Source: Planctomycetaceae bacterium (GTDB taxonomy: Bacteria > Planctomycetota > Phycisphaerae > SM23-33). From it: a stretch of DNA of 64,000 nucleotides. Within the stretch, counting starts at the first letter, position 1. The number at the start of each line of letters is the position of its first letter. The notes under the pieces are model-generated. The model was not told the DNA's origin and searched no databases. It worked only from the letters and a program-made list of their open reading frames with translations. The stretch covers positions 42,737-106,736 of the forward strand of contig JAJFVE010000019.1 in the NCBI GenBank assembly GCA_021371965.1, given 5' to 3'. Positions 23,839-32,219 of this stretch are shown here, one piece after another. Both the position numbers and the translations under genes were made by a program.

Positions 23839-24684
23839 ATGCCTGGTCCCAGTGAGCCGCTGACATTGCTCCTGCTCTTGATGGGCGCGGCGTTCATCGC
23901 CAAGTATCTCGATACGTCGATCGGCATGGGGTATGGCACCGCCCTGACGCCGGTGCTGTTGCTGGCGGGCTTTGAGCCGTTGACGATCGTGCCGGCTGTG
24001 CTTGCCAGCGAACTGGGCCCCGGTCTGCTGGCGGCACTGGCCCACCACAACGCGGGCAACGCGCGGCTGATTCCGCACAGCCTGGCCACGGCCGCCGCAG
24101 CAGCGCCCGACGGGTCCGGGGTGATGCACATCCTGCGCTGCGCCCTGCCGACGGATCTCAAGATCGCCTTGTTCATCGCCTTCACGAGCATCGCCGGCGC
24201 CGCTGTCGCCGTGCTGCTGGCAGTCAAGATCAACGCGCTGGCGATGCAGATTTACATCGGCTCTCTGGTGGCCGCAACGGGGGTGTACCTGTTGGCCTCG
24301 CGGAACAAGCGGCGTCCGCTGTCGATCTTGCGCCTGGCGGGGCTGAGCCTGGTGGCCTCGTTCAACAAGGGGCTCACCGGCGGCGGGTATGGGGCGATCA
24401 TCACCGGCGGGCAGATCATTACCGGCGTCGAAGGCCGCAACGCCGTGGCAATAACGTCGCTATGCAAGAGCCTCACGTCGGTGGCCGGATTCGTGCTGTA
24501 CCTCGCGTCGCACCGCATAAACCACTGGCCGCTGGTGCTGTGCCTGTGCACCGGCGCGGTCCTGTCGGTGCCGCTAGGCGCCGCGACAGTCAAACGCGCC
24601 CACCCGGAAGGGCTCAAAATTGCCATCAGCATTGCCTGCATGGTGCTGGGCGTCCTGACGCTGATCAAGGCGATGATGCTGTAG
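23839..24684 (+). CDS. TauE/SafE-family membrane transporter
   Basis: 281 residues, about eight hydrophobic helices. Signatures: FIAKYLDTSIGMGYGTALTP at the N-terminus, SLVASFNKGLTGGGYGAIIT at the middle repeat, and CLCTGAVLSVPLGAATVK. The family moves sulfite, sulfoacetate or related anions out of cells. The ATG has GGAGG 7 bases upstream. Its place 83 bases after a Cys-poor Rrf2 regulator fits sulfur-responsive control, as in CymR regulons, but that is an inference. Confidence 0.83.
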   Translation: MPGPSEPLTLLLLLMGAAFIAKYLDTSIGMGYGTALTPVLLLAGFEPLTIVPAVLASELGPGLLAALAHHNAGNARLIPHSLATAAAAAPDGSGVMHILRCALPTDLKIALFIAFTSIAGAAVAVLLAVKINALAMQIYIGSLVAATGVYLLASRNKRRPLSILRLAGLSLVASFNKGLTGGGYGAIITGGQIITGVEGRNAVAITSLCKSLTSVAGFVLYLASHRINHWPLVLCLCTGAVLSVPLGAATVKRAHPEGLKIAISIACMVLGVLTLIKAMML

Positions 24685-24685
24685 C

Positions 24686-24753
24686 AGTACCCCGTAGCCG
24701 GTAGCCAGGAAATCTCGAAGCGTTGTTCTCCATCACGGGCTACCGGCTCCTGT
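24686..24753. repeat. Heptamer-type inverted repeat between SafE and HYExAFE genes
   Basis: The left arm (24686-24712) contains TAGCCGG-TAGCCAG 7-mers. The right arm (24735-24753) contains the inverted CGGGCTA-CCGGCTC. It spans the convergent gap almost from stop to stop. The units match those at 3074-3151. Confidence 0.7.
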
Positions 24754-24755
24754 TT

Positions 24756-25277
24756 CTACAGGAACATCGTCATGTCGCGGGCGCTTTTGGCCAGGTCGGC
24801 GGAGGGCATGCTGAGGGTTTGCCACTTGGCGCTGCGAGGACGGGCCAGGGCGGCGTAGTCGCGCAGCGAAACTGCGACGAAGGCATAATGCCTCTGGCGG
24901 AAGAGGTGCACGTCCTCGAACGGGCTGCGCTGAGGCGGGCCCTGCAGCCAGTAGGCGAACACGAGAACGGCATGGAAGTCCTGGCCGAAGACTCTCTCCC
25001 ACTCCGTCAGACCCTCGACGTCGTCGCGGGTGATCCAGTTCTCCCACGCGCGGGCGTGGCCGCGCTTGAGACCGGGGACCGAGTCGGGAAACTTGCGCCC
25101 CTTCACGTCCACCAGCAGATTAGGCCCGGACTGGCTGTAGACCAGGAAGTCGAAGCTTTTGACGGCCGCCTCCGTGAAGATGGCCTTCTTGGCTTGATCG
25201 ACGGCCACATACGGCCACCCCTTCGATCGCAGGTAGTCTTCAAAGGCCGCTTCGTAATGCAGGTCCCGGCGAGTCAT
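24756..25277 (-). CDS. HYExAFE-type protein, PD-(D/E)XK nuclease-like
   Basis: 173 residues. The N-terminus carries HYEAAFEDYLRSKG, the signature after which the planctomycete HYExAFE family is named. The core SFDFLVYSQSG followed by NLLVDVKGRKF has the Asp and D-x-K spacing of a PD-(D/E)XK nuclease active site, with an upstream Glu (FED). That suggests DNA cleavage, but no activity is established for the family as far as I know. TATAGT lies 11 bases before the ATG. It is monocistronic. Confidence 0.78.
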   Translation of the reverse strand: MTRRDLHYEAAFEDYLRSKGWPYVAVDQAKKAIFTEAAVKSFDFLVYSQSGPNLLVDVKGRKFPDSVPGLKRGHARAWENWITRDDVEGLTEWERVFGQDFHAVLVFAYWLQGPPQRSPFEDVHLFRQRHYAFVAVSLRDYAALARPRSAKWQTLSMPSADLAKSARDMTMFL

Positions 25278-25314
25278 GTGCGGATGAGACTATACTGCAA
25301 AGCATGCCTGCATG

Positions 25315-26214
25315 TCACTGCTGCGAAAACGCGCGCTCCAGAACGGTCTTGATCATCTGGGCCTTGTTGCCCTCGGGAGCCATCTTCAGGGCTTCTTCCA
25401 GAGTCGTCTTGCTCGCGTCTCGCTGCTTGGTGGCGAAGAGAGCCTGGGCCTTGACGAACAGCAGGTCCTGGGCGAGTTGTCCGGTGGCCTTGAGCTTGAC
25501 CATGGCCGCGTCGATCTTCGCCAGCGCTTCTTTCACCCTTCCGGCGGCCATTTCCGCCTGCACGTCGGCCATGACGACCGCAACCTGGTACTTGCCGCCC
25601 AGGCCGGCCTTGTTGTCGCTGTCGAGCTTGAGGATCTCGTCCACGGTCGGGCGGTAGAAGTTGACCGCCAGCGACGGGTCGATCTCCGACAGGGCCTTGT
25701 CGAGCAGCTTGGCCTTTTCGATACCGGAGGCCTTGGCGGCCGCGGCGAGCGCCGCATCGCGCCGCACGCGGATCTGGCGCTTGGCGTTGAGCGTCTCCAT
25801 GTACTTCTTGGCGCCGCCTTCCTGGTAGCCCAATTCCGCATAGGGACGGCCTTGGGCGTCGAGCAGGAAGATCGTGGGGAACCCCTGGACGACGAGTTTC
25901 TGCTGCCACTGGCGGTTTTGGGCGACCACTGCCGGCGCGAGCTGCGTGCGCTGGGGAAAATCGAGCGTCACCAACACGAACAGCTTGGGCGCTTCGGTGA
26001 CGAATGGCTCCTGGCTGAAGACTTCCTTATGCAGCTTGATGCACCAGCCGCACCAGTCCGAACCGGTGAAGTCGAACAGCAGGTCCTTGTTGTCCTTCTG
26101 CGCCTGGGCCATCGCTGCCTGGACGTCGCTGCCCCACTTGGCATCGGCGTGGGCCAGGCCGCAAGAGGCCAATACCGCCAGGATCATCGCACCCGCCGCT
26201 ATTCGATTCATCAT
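25315..26214 (-). CDS. Secreted thioredoxin-domain protein
   Basis: 299 residues. Signal peptide (AAGAMILAVLASCGLAHA), then a thioredoxin fold with the active site SDWCGWCIKLHKEVF and the cis-Pro segment VVQGFPTIFLLDAQGRP. The C-terminal half (residues 165-299) is helical and TPR-like (KAKLLDKALSEIDPS, AGRVKEALAKID). The CxxC is intact, unlike the double-domain protein at 5998-8169. It probably acts in periplasmic disulfide reduction. AAAGGA precedes the ATG. Confidence 0.85.
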   Translation of the reverse strand: MMNRIAAGAMILAVLASCGLAHADAKWGSDVQAAMAQAQKDNKDLLFDFTGSDWCGWCIKLHKEVFSQEPFVTEAPKLFVLVTLDFPQRTQLAPAVVAQNRQWQQKLVVQGFPTIFLLDAQGRPYAELGYQEGGAKKYMETLNAKRQIRVRRDAALAAAAKASGIEKAKLLDKALSEIDPSLAVNFYRPTVDEILKLDSDNKAGLGGKYQVAVVMADVQAEMAAGRVKEALAKIDAAMVKLKATGQLAQDLLFVKAQALFATKQRDASKTTLEEALKMAPEGNKAQMIKTVLERAFSQQ

Positions 26215-26277
26215 GTCGCGTCCTTTCCTTGAAGGTCAGCTTTGCTGTAACTATAACACACCTGCGGGCAATACCCG

Positions 26278-26306
26278 TTGCGAAATGATTTGCCCGAGCG
26301 TACAAT
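26278..26306 (+). promoter_or_regulatory. Sigma-70-like promoter for the small basic protein
   Basis: TTGCGA (26278-26283), exactly 17 bases, TACAAT (26301-26306), 30 bases before the ATG at 26337. A GAAAGGA ribosome-binding site stands between. This is good support for a real short gene. Confidence 0.6.
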
Positions 26307-26336
26307 CCCCGCTCCCGAACGTTGAAAGGATGTGTC

Positions 26337-26480
26337 ATGGGAGAGCGCAGAGAACGTAAAGATAAGCGTCTGGCCAACCAGGCGACCACGCGTCTGAAGA
26401 ACGCCCCACGCAAGGCCAAGGCCCGCGCCCGCAAAGCCGCGCGCGACGCCGCCAAAGCAACGCGCCGAACCGCCAAGTAA
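26337..26480 (+). CDS. 47-residue lysine/arginine/alanine-rich basic protein
   Basis: A short frame too small for a usual length cut-off. It starts MGERRERKDKRLANQATTRL and continues with K-A-K-A-R-A-R-K-A-A-type residues to a TAA stop. About 19 of 47 residues are Lys or Arg, and the second half is Ala/Lys/Arg only, like histone H1 tails. GAAAGGA lies 7 bases before the ATG, and a TTGCGA-17-TACAAT promoter lies upstream. DNA or RNA binding is inferred from composition. No family was recognised. Confidence 0.6.
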   Translation: MGERRERKDKRLANQATTRLKNAPRKAKARARKAARDAAKATRRTAK

Positions 26481-26640
26481 TCTTCGCTTGGCGTAATCCG
26501 CTGGCATGGCGCACGCATGCTTCTCGCAGGGCGCCATGCGGCCTGTGAATCATTCCCCATTTGAATGCGCTATCTTTGCGCGCATATCGTGCCCCTACCG
26601 TTCGACCTAAGCGGCAATAGTTCAACCACCGCGTCGGGTG

Positions 26641-26740
26641 GGCCGCAGAGACACGGAGCTCACGGAGACGGGGCAGGATCTTGGCAAAGAGGAACACAAA
26701 TACAAGTTCCTCTCTGTGTTCTCTGTGCCTCTGTGGCCCA
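26641..26740. repeat. Nonamer-type inverted repeat before the isomerase-like gene end
   Basis: The left arm (26641-26670) has 9-mers CGCAGAGA(C), CACGGAGCT, CACGGAGAC. The right arm (26707-26740) has the inverted CTCTGTGTT, CTCTGTGCC, TCTGTGGCC. It lies between the convergent basic-protein and isomerase-like genes and ends 5 bases before the latter's stop. The rest of the 265-base gap shows nothing else. Confidence 0.75.
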
Positions 26741-26745
26741 ACGTC

Positions 26746-27585
26746 TTATCCTATCGCCGCGCGGAGATTCTTCAGCCCGGCCGCCAGGCCCTTCAGGCAG
26801 TCGTCGGAGCCTTCGTATTCGATGGAAACGAATCCGCTGTATCCGACGGCCTTCAGCGCGGCCATGCAGGCGGGAACGTCCACGCTGCCTTCGCCCACGG
26901 CTGTGCCTTCCAGCAGTGCCCCGCCGCGCGACCGCAGGCCGCCCTTGCCCGCCGACCCCGCGGCCGGCGTCACGCGGAAATCCTTAGCGTGCACGTGCAC
27001 CACAAAGGGCGCCATGCGCTTGGTGGCCACCACCGGATCGTCGTCAGCGCACAGAAAGTTGCCGATGTCGATCAGCCAGCCGAAGTTGCGGTCGCCCACC
27101 GCGCGGGCGAGCTTCGCGCAGCGAACCGAATCCTGGACGAAGTACCCATGATTCTCCACGCATGTGCGAATGCCCAGTTCGGCTGCGAACTGCGTGATCT
27201 CGCGGCAGGCCTCGGCCAATTGCGGCAGCACGGCATCGAAGGCCGCCTCGTCTTTGCTGTCCTCAGGGCCTCGCCATGCCGCATCGTGTCGCAGCACCGG
27301 CGCGCCCAGAATCGCCGCGATCTGCAGCTCGCGTTTGACGCCTTCGATCGCCGCGGGCGTCTTGTCCAGCAGATTCGCCCCGACCGTGTACGAGACGATC
27401 GGCAGACCGAAAGCCGCGCAGGCGTCCTTCAGCCCAGCCGCCAGGTCTTCCGGCGCTTCGCCACCCAGGCCGGTGAATTCGATGCCCTCGAAGCCCAACT
27501 CGGCGGCCGTCTCGACCGCCCAGAGGAGGTCCTTGCCCCGGCCGAGATATTGCGAAAAGCTGTAGCTGCTGACGGCAGTCTTCAT
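26746..27585 (-). CDS. Sugar phosphate isomerase/epimerase-like TIM barrel
   Basis: 279 residues of the xylose-isomerase-like (AP endonuclease 2) superfamily. Visible motifs: AVETAAELGFEGIEFTG, CVENHGYF (a metal-binding Glu), GWLIDIGNF, VVHVHAKDFR (metal-binding His and Asp) and FVSIEYEGSDD (final Glu). These make up the divalent-metal site of sugar isomerases. The substrate is not deducible. AGGAG precedes the ATG at 27585. It stands alone. Confidence 0.82.
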   Translation of the reverse strand: MKTAVSSYSFSQYLGRGKDLLWAVETAAELGFEGIEFTGLGGEAPEDLAAGLKDACAAFGLPIVSYTVGANLLDKTPAAIEGVKRELQIAAILGAPVLRHDAAWRGPEDSKDEAAFDAVLPQLAEACREITQFAAELGIRTCVENHGYFVQDSVRCAKLARAVGDRNFGWLIDIGNFLCADDDPVVATKRMAPFVVHVHAKDFRVTPAAGSAGKGGLRSRGGALLEGTAVGEGSVDVPACMAALKAVGYSGFVSIEYEGSDDCLKGLAAGLKNLRAAIG

Positions 27586-27739
27586 GGTATCACTCCTGTA
27601 TGCAAGGCAGGCACTCTATCGCCCCAGCCGCCGAGGGTCAAGAATTGCACACCCATATGGCCCGGCCGACGCGACAGGACTATAATCACATCCAAGTGAC
27701 GCATCGATCATCCTGGGATAGAACACATAGAGGTGGGTC

Positions 27740-30133
27740 ATGAAGAAAGTATTTGCTGCACTTGCGGCGTGTGCCTGCATGGTCGTTCTCTGCAGCGTGA
27801 GCCGTGCTCAGACGCCCTCGCGCCTGGACGTGCTGCTGGCCGGTGCGAAAGATTCCAACGACTCGCTGCGCAAGTCGGCGATCCGGGCGATGGCCGAGGT
27901 CAAAGACCCGCGTGTGGTCGATGCGTTGATCGAGCTGAGCTGCGACCCCAGCACCGAGATTCGTGAACTGGCGGTCGAGTCGATGGCCGCCGTCGCCACG
28001 CCCAAATGCTTCGCCGCGCTGGTCTCGGCGCTGGCCGACAGCAACGACCGCACGCGAATGCATGCGGCACGCGCCCTGGGGGCCCTGAAAGACCCTCGGG
28101 CCATCGAGCCGCTGATGGAACTGCTGGGCACGCACCGGTACGAGTACGACAGCTACGGCCGCGGAACCAACGTGGCCGCCGTCATCGCCAACTTCGGCGA
28201 CCAGGCCGTCGCGCCGGTGGCCAAGGCGCTGCAAACCCGCATCGCCATGCGGGCGTCGCTGATCCAGATTCTGATGACCATCAACACCAAGGCCTCGCAG
28301 GCCGAACTGGCCAAGGCCGCCGCCGCGGACGACTGGCGCCTGCGCCTGGCGGTGGTCGAGGCCGCCTCCCGCTATGACGCGCGCGGGATGGAGGCCATCG
28401 TCACCAAAGGACTGGAAGATCCGATCGCCTCGGTGCGATTTGCCGCCATCGTGACGCTGGACAACCTGACGCAGCGGCAGTCTCCGCCTTCGCCGGCGCT
28501 GCAGGACGCCATCGTCAAGGCCCTGAACGATCCCAACCCCTCCACCCGCGAGCGGGCGGTGCAGATGGTCACGCGGCTGGACGACGCCCACGCCCTGGCC
28601 CCCCTGGCCAAGCTGCTGGGCGAGGGAAACTCCAACATCCGCCGCCAGGCCATCTCGCGCCTGTCGAACATGACCGACCAAGCCGCCGCCACGGCGATGG
28701 TCAAGTCCCTGGATGACTCCGACGCCTATGTCAGCCGCACCGCGGCCATTGGACTGGCACGCATGGGTCGGCCCGAGGCCGTCGCCGCCCTCAAACGCGC
28801 CGCCATGGCCGAGAGCGAAGGCAGCGACAACCAGATCCTCGACGCCCTGCGGCAGATCGGGACCAAGGCCGTTCCGGCCCTGCTGGAGATCGCGCGGGCC
28901 AAGGTTCCCGCCAGCCGCCGGGCGGCGCGAATCCTCATGGATATCAACGACTCCGCGGCCGCCGCGGGCGTGGCCGAGGCCATCAAGAACGGCGACGCGC
29001 AGACCCGCCGCGAACTGATCTCCGCGATGGGCTCCTCGCGCCAGCCCTCGTCCATCGCTGCCCTCAGCGAGGCTCTGAACGATTCGGACGAGTCCGTCAA
29101 ACTCGCGGCCGTTCACGCGCTGGGCAACCTGCGGACGCGGACGGCCGTGACCGCACTGGCCAAGGCCGTCAAGGACCCCAGCCGCACCGTGCGCTACGAG
29201 GCGGTTCGGGCGATGGGCTACAGCCGCGGCAACGGCATGAGCGACGATATCGCCGACGCGCTGGCGCCGGCGGCGGACGATTCGGACCAGCAGGTGCAAA
29301 TCTCCGCCGCGGCGGTTCTTGCGGGCGCCGATAGCCCCAAGGTCGTGCCGCTGCTGTGCCGCATGATCGAGAAGGGAGTTCTTACCAGCATGGGCAGGGG
29401 CGGCGACGGTAACAGGTCGGCCATCGTTCAGGCCCTGGGGCGCCCGGGCGACACGCGCGGCACGGCGACGCTCATCGGACTTTTGAAGGACTCCAACGAC
29501 CCGCAGGTGCGCTACGCCGCGGCTGTGGCGCTGGGCAACACCGGCGGGGAAGGCGCCGGCGCGGCGCTGCTGGCATGCCTGGCTAATGCTGAAATGTCCC
29601 TGCGGGAGATGTGCGTGATCTCGCTGGGCCGCCTGCGCGACAAGAATGCCACCAAGGCCCTGCAGGCACTGGCGACACAGGAAGACGGTTCCCTGAGCCG
29701 CAGCGTCGCGATCGCCTTGGCGAGAATCGACTCCAAGGCCGCCTGGAAACCTTTCCTGGCGATGCTCAGCCATCAAGGCGGCGACAATGTCGCCCTGGCC
29801 AAGGCGATGGAAGAAAGCGGCGACGACGTGATCGAGTCGCTGATCGCCGTGCTCAAAGCCCCGGCCTCGCCGGCGGTCTTTCAGGCGGCGTACTGGCTGG
29901 GCGAACTGGCCGACCAGCGAGCCGTCCAGCCGCTCCAGAAGCTCATGGAACAGGCCAAAGAAACCGGACTGGGCAACCAGGCTTACAACGCCCTGCAGAT
30001 GATATCGCGCGCCAACAGCTCCAATCCGCGCCACCCCCCGTACATCCGCCCGCGACGCCCCACCAGCCGCCCGGCGATAAAGTTCCCCCGTACCATGCCA
30101 TCGTCCGCCCGCTCGAGAGCTATGATTTCATAG
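27740..30133 (+). CDS. Large exported HEAT-repeat protein
   Basis: 797 residues. Signal peptide (LAACACMVVLCSVSRA), then more than twenty HEAT/PBS-lyase-type repeats of about 30 residues, each with a D-P or D-S turn, for example IRAMAEVKDPRVVDALIELS and AVHALGNLRTRTAVTALAKA. The tail is Pro/Arg-rich. Such solenoids are protein-binding scaffolds; nothing shows an enzyme. A TATAAT at 27681-27686 and AGAGGTGG before the ATG are likely start signals. The pterin dehydratase gene follows after 16 bases. Confidence 0.85.
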   Translation: MKKVFAALAACACMVVLCSVSRAQTPSRLDVLLAGAKDSNDSLRKSAIRAMAEVKDPRVVDALIELSCDPSTEIRELAVESMAAVATPKCFAALVSALADSNDRTRMHAARALGALKDPRAIEPLMELLGTHRYEYDSYGRGTNVAAVIANFGDQAVAPVAKALQTRIAMRASLIQILMTINTKASQAELAKAAAADDWRLRLAVVEAASRYDARGMEAIVTKGLEDPIASVRFAAIVTLDNLTQRQSPPSPALQDAIVKALNDPNPSTRERAVQMVTRLDDAHALAPLAKLLGEGNSNIRRQAISRLSNMTDQAAATAMVKSLDDSDAYVSRTAAIGLARMGRPEAVAALKRAAMAESEGSDNQILDALRQIGTKAVPALLEIARAKVPASRRAARILMDINDSAAAAGVAEAIKNGDAQTRRELISAMGSSRQPSSIAALSEALNDSDESVKLAAVHALGNLRTRTAVTALAKAVKDPSRTVRYEAVRAMGYSRGNGMSDDIADALAPAADDSDQQVQISAAAVLAGADSPKVVPLLCRMIEKGVLTSMGRGGDGNRSAIVQALGRPGDTRGTATLIGLLKDSNDPQVRYAAAVALGNTGGEGAGAALLACLANAEMSLREMCVISLGRLRDKNATKALQALATQEDGSLSRSVAIALARIDSKAAWKPFLAMLSHQGGDNVALAKAMEESGDDVIESLIAVLKAPASPAVFQAAYWLGELADQRAVQPLQKLMEQAKETGLGNQAYNALQMISRANSSNPRHPPYIRPRRPTSRPAIKFPRTMPSSARSRAMIS

Positions 30134-30149
30134 CCGAAAGGAGACGGTT

Positions 30150-30509
30150 ATGGATGAGACCACAAACTCAGCGTGCTCGCTGGCCGACCGGGAGTGCGTC
30201 CCGTGCAAGGGCGGCACGCCGCCGCTGCAGGGCGAGGAGATTGAACAACTCCAGGAGCAGCTCGGCGGCGAATGGGAGGTCGTCGATAGCAAACGGCTGA
30301 CCAAGAGCTGGAAGTTCAAAGACTTTCGCCAGGCGCTGGACTTCACCATTGAGGTAGGCGCACTGGCCGAACAGACCGGCCACCATCCCGACATCCACCT
30401 GGGCTGGGGCAAGGTGACGATCGAACTGACAACCCACAAGATCGGCGGCCTGTCCGAAGCCGACTTTGTCATGGCGGCCAAGATCGACACACTTGACAAA
30501 CCGACGTAG
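30150..30509 (+). CDS. Pterin-4a-carbinolamine dehydratase family protein
   Basis: 119 residues. The signature EVGALAEQTGHHPDIHLGWG carries the histidines and Asp of the active site, followed by KVTIELTTHKIGGLSEADF. The enzyme dehydrates 4a-hydroxy-tetrahydropterins; in bacteria it is also linked to molybdopterin and folate metabolism. The N-terminal 35 residues contain a Cys-containing ECVPCKGGTPPLQG segment typical of bacterial members. AAAGGAG precedes the ATG. A pteridine-reductase-like gene lies downstream. Confidence 0.9.
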   Translation: MDETTNSACSLADRECVPCKGGTPPLQGEEIEQLQEQLGGEWEVVDSKRLTKSWKFKDFRQALDFTIEVGALAEQTGHHPDIHLGWGKVTIELTTHKIGGLSEADFVMAAKIDTLDKPT

Positions 30510-30520
30510 ACGCCACAACT

Positions 30521-30600
30521 TGCCACAAAGATCACAAAGAACACGAAGAAGTAATTTCCTCGTCGTCTTCCCTTTGTGGTCTTTGTGTCCTTCGTGGCAA
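30521..30600. repeat. Nonamer-type inverted repeat between pterin dehydratase and SDR genes
   Basis: The left arm (30521-30551) has 9-mers CACAAAGAT, CACAAAGAA, CACGAAGAA. The right arm (30570-30600) has CTTTGTGGT, CTTTGTGTC, CTTCGTGGC. The 18-base centre is short, so a long hairpin could form in RNA between the two pterin-related genes. Confidence 0.8.
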
Positions 30601-30647
30601 TGTTTTTGTCTTTGCCTTTCTTCAGGGATCTGCAGTGAAATGATACT

Positions 30648-31394
30648 ATGAACGAACTTGCCGGAAAGACCGCTCTGATCACAGGCGGCGCGCTGCGGCT
30701 TGGCCGGGCGATGGCGCTGGCCTTGGCCGCGCGCGGGGCCAATGTCGCCGTTCACTACAACAAGTCCGCCCAGCAGGCCGAATCCCTCGTCGCCGAGCTG
30801 GCGGACATGAACGTGCGATCAGCAGCCGTCGCGGCCGATCTGTCCGATGCGGGCGCCGTCACGAGCCTTGTCGGCCGGGCGATCGAATCGCTGGCGCCGC
30901 TGGATATCCTCATCAACAGCGCGTCGATCTACGAGGGCGGCCGCGTACTGGAGCTTACCGGCGAGGATTTGTCGCGCCACGTGCAGATCAACGCCCTGGC
31001 CCCGCTGGAACTTGCGCGGACATTCGCGGCACAGAAGCGGCCCGGCCACATCATCAACTTCCTCGACGCCACCGTGCTCGATCAGGATGCCTCACACGTG
31101 GCGTATCATCTGAGCAAGCGGATGCTGCTGCAGTTGACGCAGCTCCTGGCCGTCGAGCTCGCCCCAGCGGTGGCCGTCAACGCCATCGCCCCCGGCCTGA
31201 TCCTCCCCCCGCCGGGCGAACCGGCCGACGCCTACGACAAGCTCACCTGGACCAACCCGATGCACAAAGTCGGTACGCCAGAAGCCATTGTGCACGCCGC
31301 GATGTTCCTGCTGGAAAGCGATTTCATCACCGGCCAGGTGGTCTTCGTCGACGGCGGAAGACACCTCAAGCGTTTCATTCGCCGAGGTAAGTGA
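30648..31394 (+). CDS. Short-chain dehydrogenase, pteridine-reductase-like
   Basis: 248 residues. The NADP-binding loop TGGALRLGRAMALALA has the R-L-G pattern seen in pteridine/dihydrofolate reductases (PTR1/FolM) in place of the common TGxxxGIG. HYNKSAQQAE, the catalytic YHLSKRML (Tyr-x3-Lys), IAPGLILPPPGE and FVDGGRHL follow. It is therefore probably a pterin or dihydrofolate reductase, which fits its pterin dehydratase neighbour; other SDR substrates cannot be excluded. No clear Shine-Dalgarno precedes the ATG. Confidence 0.85.
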   Translation: MNELAGKTALITGGALRLGRAMALALAARGANVAVHYNKSAQQAESLVAELADMNVRSAAVAADLSDAGAVTSLVGRAIESLAPLDILINSASIYEGGRVLELTGEDLSRHVQINALAPLELARTFAAQKRPGHIINFLDATVLDQDASHVAYHLSKRMLLQLTQLLAVELAPAVAVNAIAPGLILPPPGEPADAYDKLTWTNPMHKVGTPEAIVHAAMFLLESDFITGQVVFVDGGRHLKRFIRRGK

Positions 31395-31603
31395 TTGTGT
31401 CAAATACACTTCTTGCACTCCCGAATTATTGCCCGGGTCCTACGAGTCCCCCGTCATATGCACTAGCAGTGATCGTTGGCATTGTCTGTCTGATTGTCGT
31501 GCACAGGAAGTGCGACCTCTCAGTCAGAACGCGCGTTATTATTACCTTGGGGGCGGTAATCTGGCTTGTCGCCAGCACGATCAGGTTCATCTGCTCTCGT
31601 TGA
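31391..31603 (+). CDS. Possible small membrane protein
   Basis: 70 residues from a GTG that overlaps the SDR stop codon by four bases. It has two hydrophobic segments (SYALAVIVGIVCLIVV and VIITLGAVIWLVASTI). The base use is less GC-rich than its neighbours. No ribosome-binding site or family was recognised. It could be a translationally coupled gene or a chance frame. Confidence 0.35.
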   Translation: MIVSNTLLALPNYCPGPTSPPSYALAVIVGIVCLIVVHRKCDLSVRTRVIITLGAVIWLVASTIRFICSR

Positions 31604-31629
31604 ATTGCTGACACCCTCAAGATCTCATC

Positions 31630-32163
31630 TCACGGCCAGAAGATGGCGATGGCCGCGGCGATGAGCATGATGACGCCGACGGCCATTTTGCCGATGGTGC
31701 CCAGCAGGCGGCCGATGCCGGCGCCTTTGCCTACGGCCACAGCGGGTTTGAGCGGCTTGCCTGAGGCCATCTCCATCAGCATCGCGCCGGCGAACGCCCC
31801 GCCGCAGGCGCCGATCAGCGTGCCTAGCAGCGGCACGGGGATGATGAAGGTGCCGACGACGGCCCCGATCAGCGAACCCGCCAGCGCCCCGATCGAGCCC
31901 AACCACGTACCGGAGGCTTTTCGCGCCCCGGCCAGGCCGGCGACGAACTCGACGATCTCGCCCAGGATCGCCAGGACTGTCAGTACGATCAGGCTCTGCA
32001 GGGAGACCGCCTGGTTCCACGGGCCCAGGGCCGGGTTCCACTGCCACCACGCAAAGCCCCCCATCGCCAGCACGATCAGCCAGTTGCCCGGCAGACCGAA
32101 AAGATTCAGCGTGAAGAACAGCACGTTGACCAGTACCAGAACAGTTCCCCAGACATAGAACAT
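31630..32163 (-). CDS. DUF456 family membrane protein
   Basis: 177 residues with about five hydrophobic helices. FTLNLFGLPGNWLIVLAM near the N-terminus and the glycine-rich GSIGALAGSLIGAVVGTFII and GTLIGACGGAFAGAML segments match the DUF456 pattern. Its function is unknown. AAAGGA precedes the ATG. It diverges from the EamA transporter, and their shared 224-base gap holds a nonamer repeat. Confidence 0.85.
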   Translation of the reverse strand: MFYVWGTVLVLVNVLFFTLNLFGLPGNWLIVLAMGGFAWWQWNPALGPWNQAVSLQSLIVLTVLAILGEIVEFVAGLAGARKASGTWLGSIGALAGSLIGAVVGTFIIPVPLLGTLIGACGGAFAGAMLMEMASGKPLKPAVAVGKGAGIGRLLGTIGKMAVGVIMLIAAAIAIFWP

Positions 32164-32219
32164 TGATCGGTTCCTTTCAGCAATATCTTACCCGTCGCCG
32201 GGTTCGCCCGGAAGAGATC

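Noticed and set aside
27686..30034. Minus-strand open frame of 782 codons opposite the HEAT-repeat gene
   Set aside because: The frame mirrors the repetitive codons of the HEAT protein. It has no recognisable domain or ribosome-binding site.
31391..31603. Confident membrane protein call for the short frame after the SDR gene
   Set aside because: Only hydrophobicity and a four-base overlap support it, so it is kept as a low-confidence feature and not as a finding.
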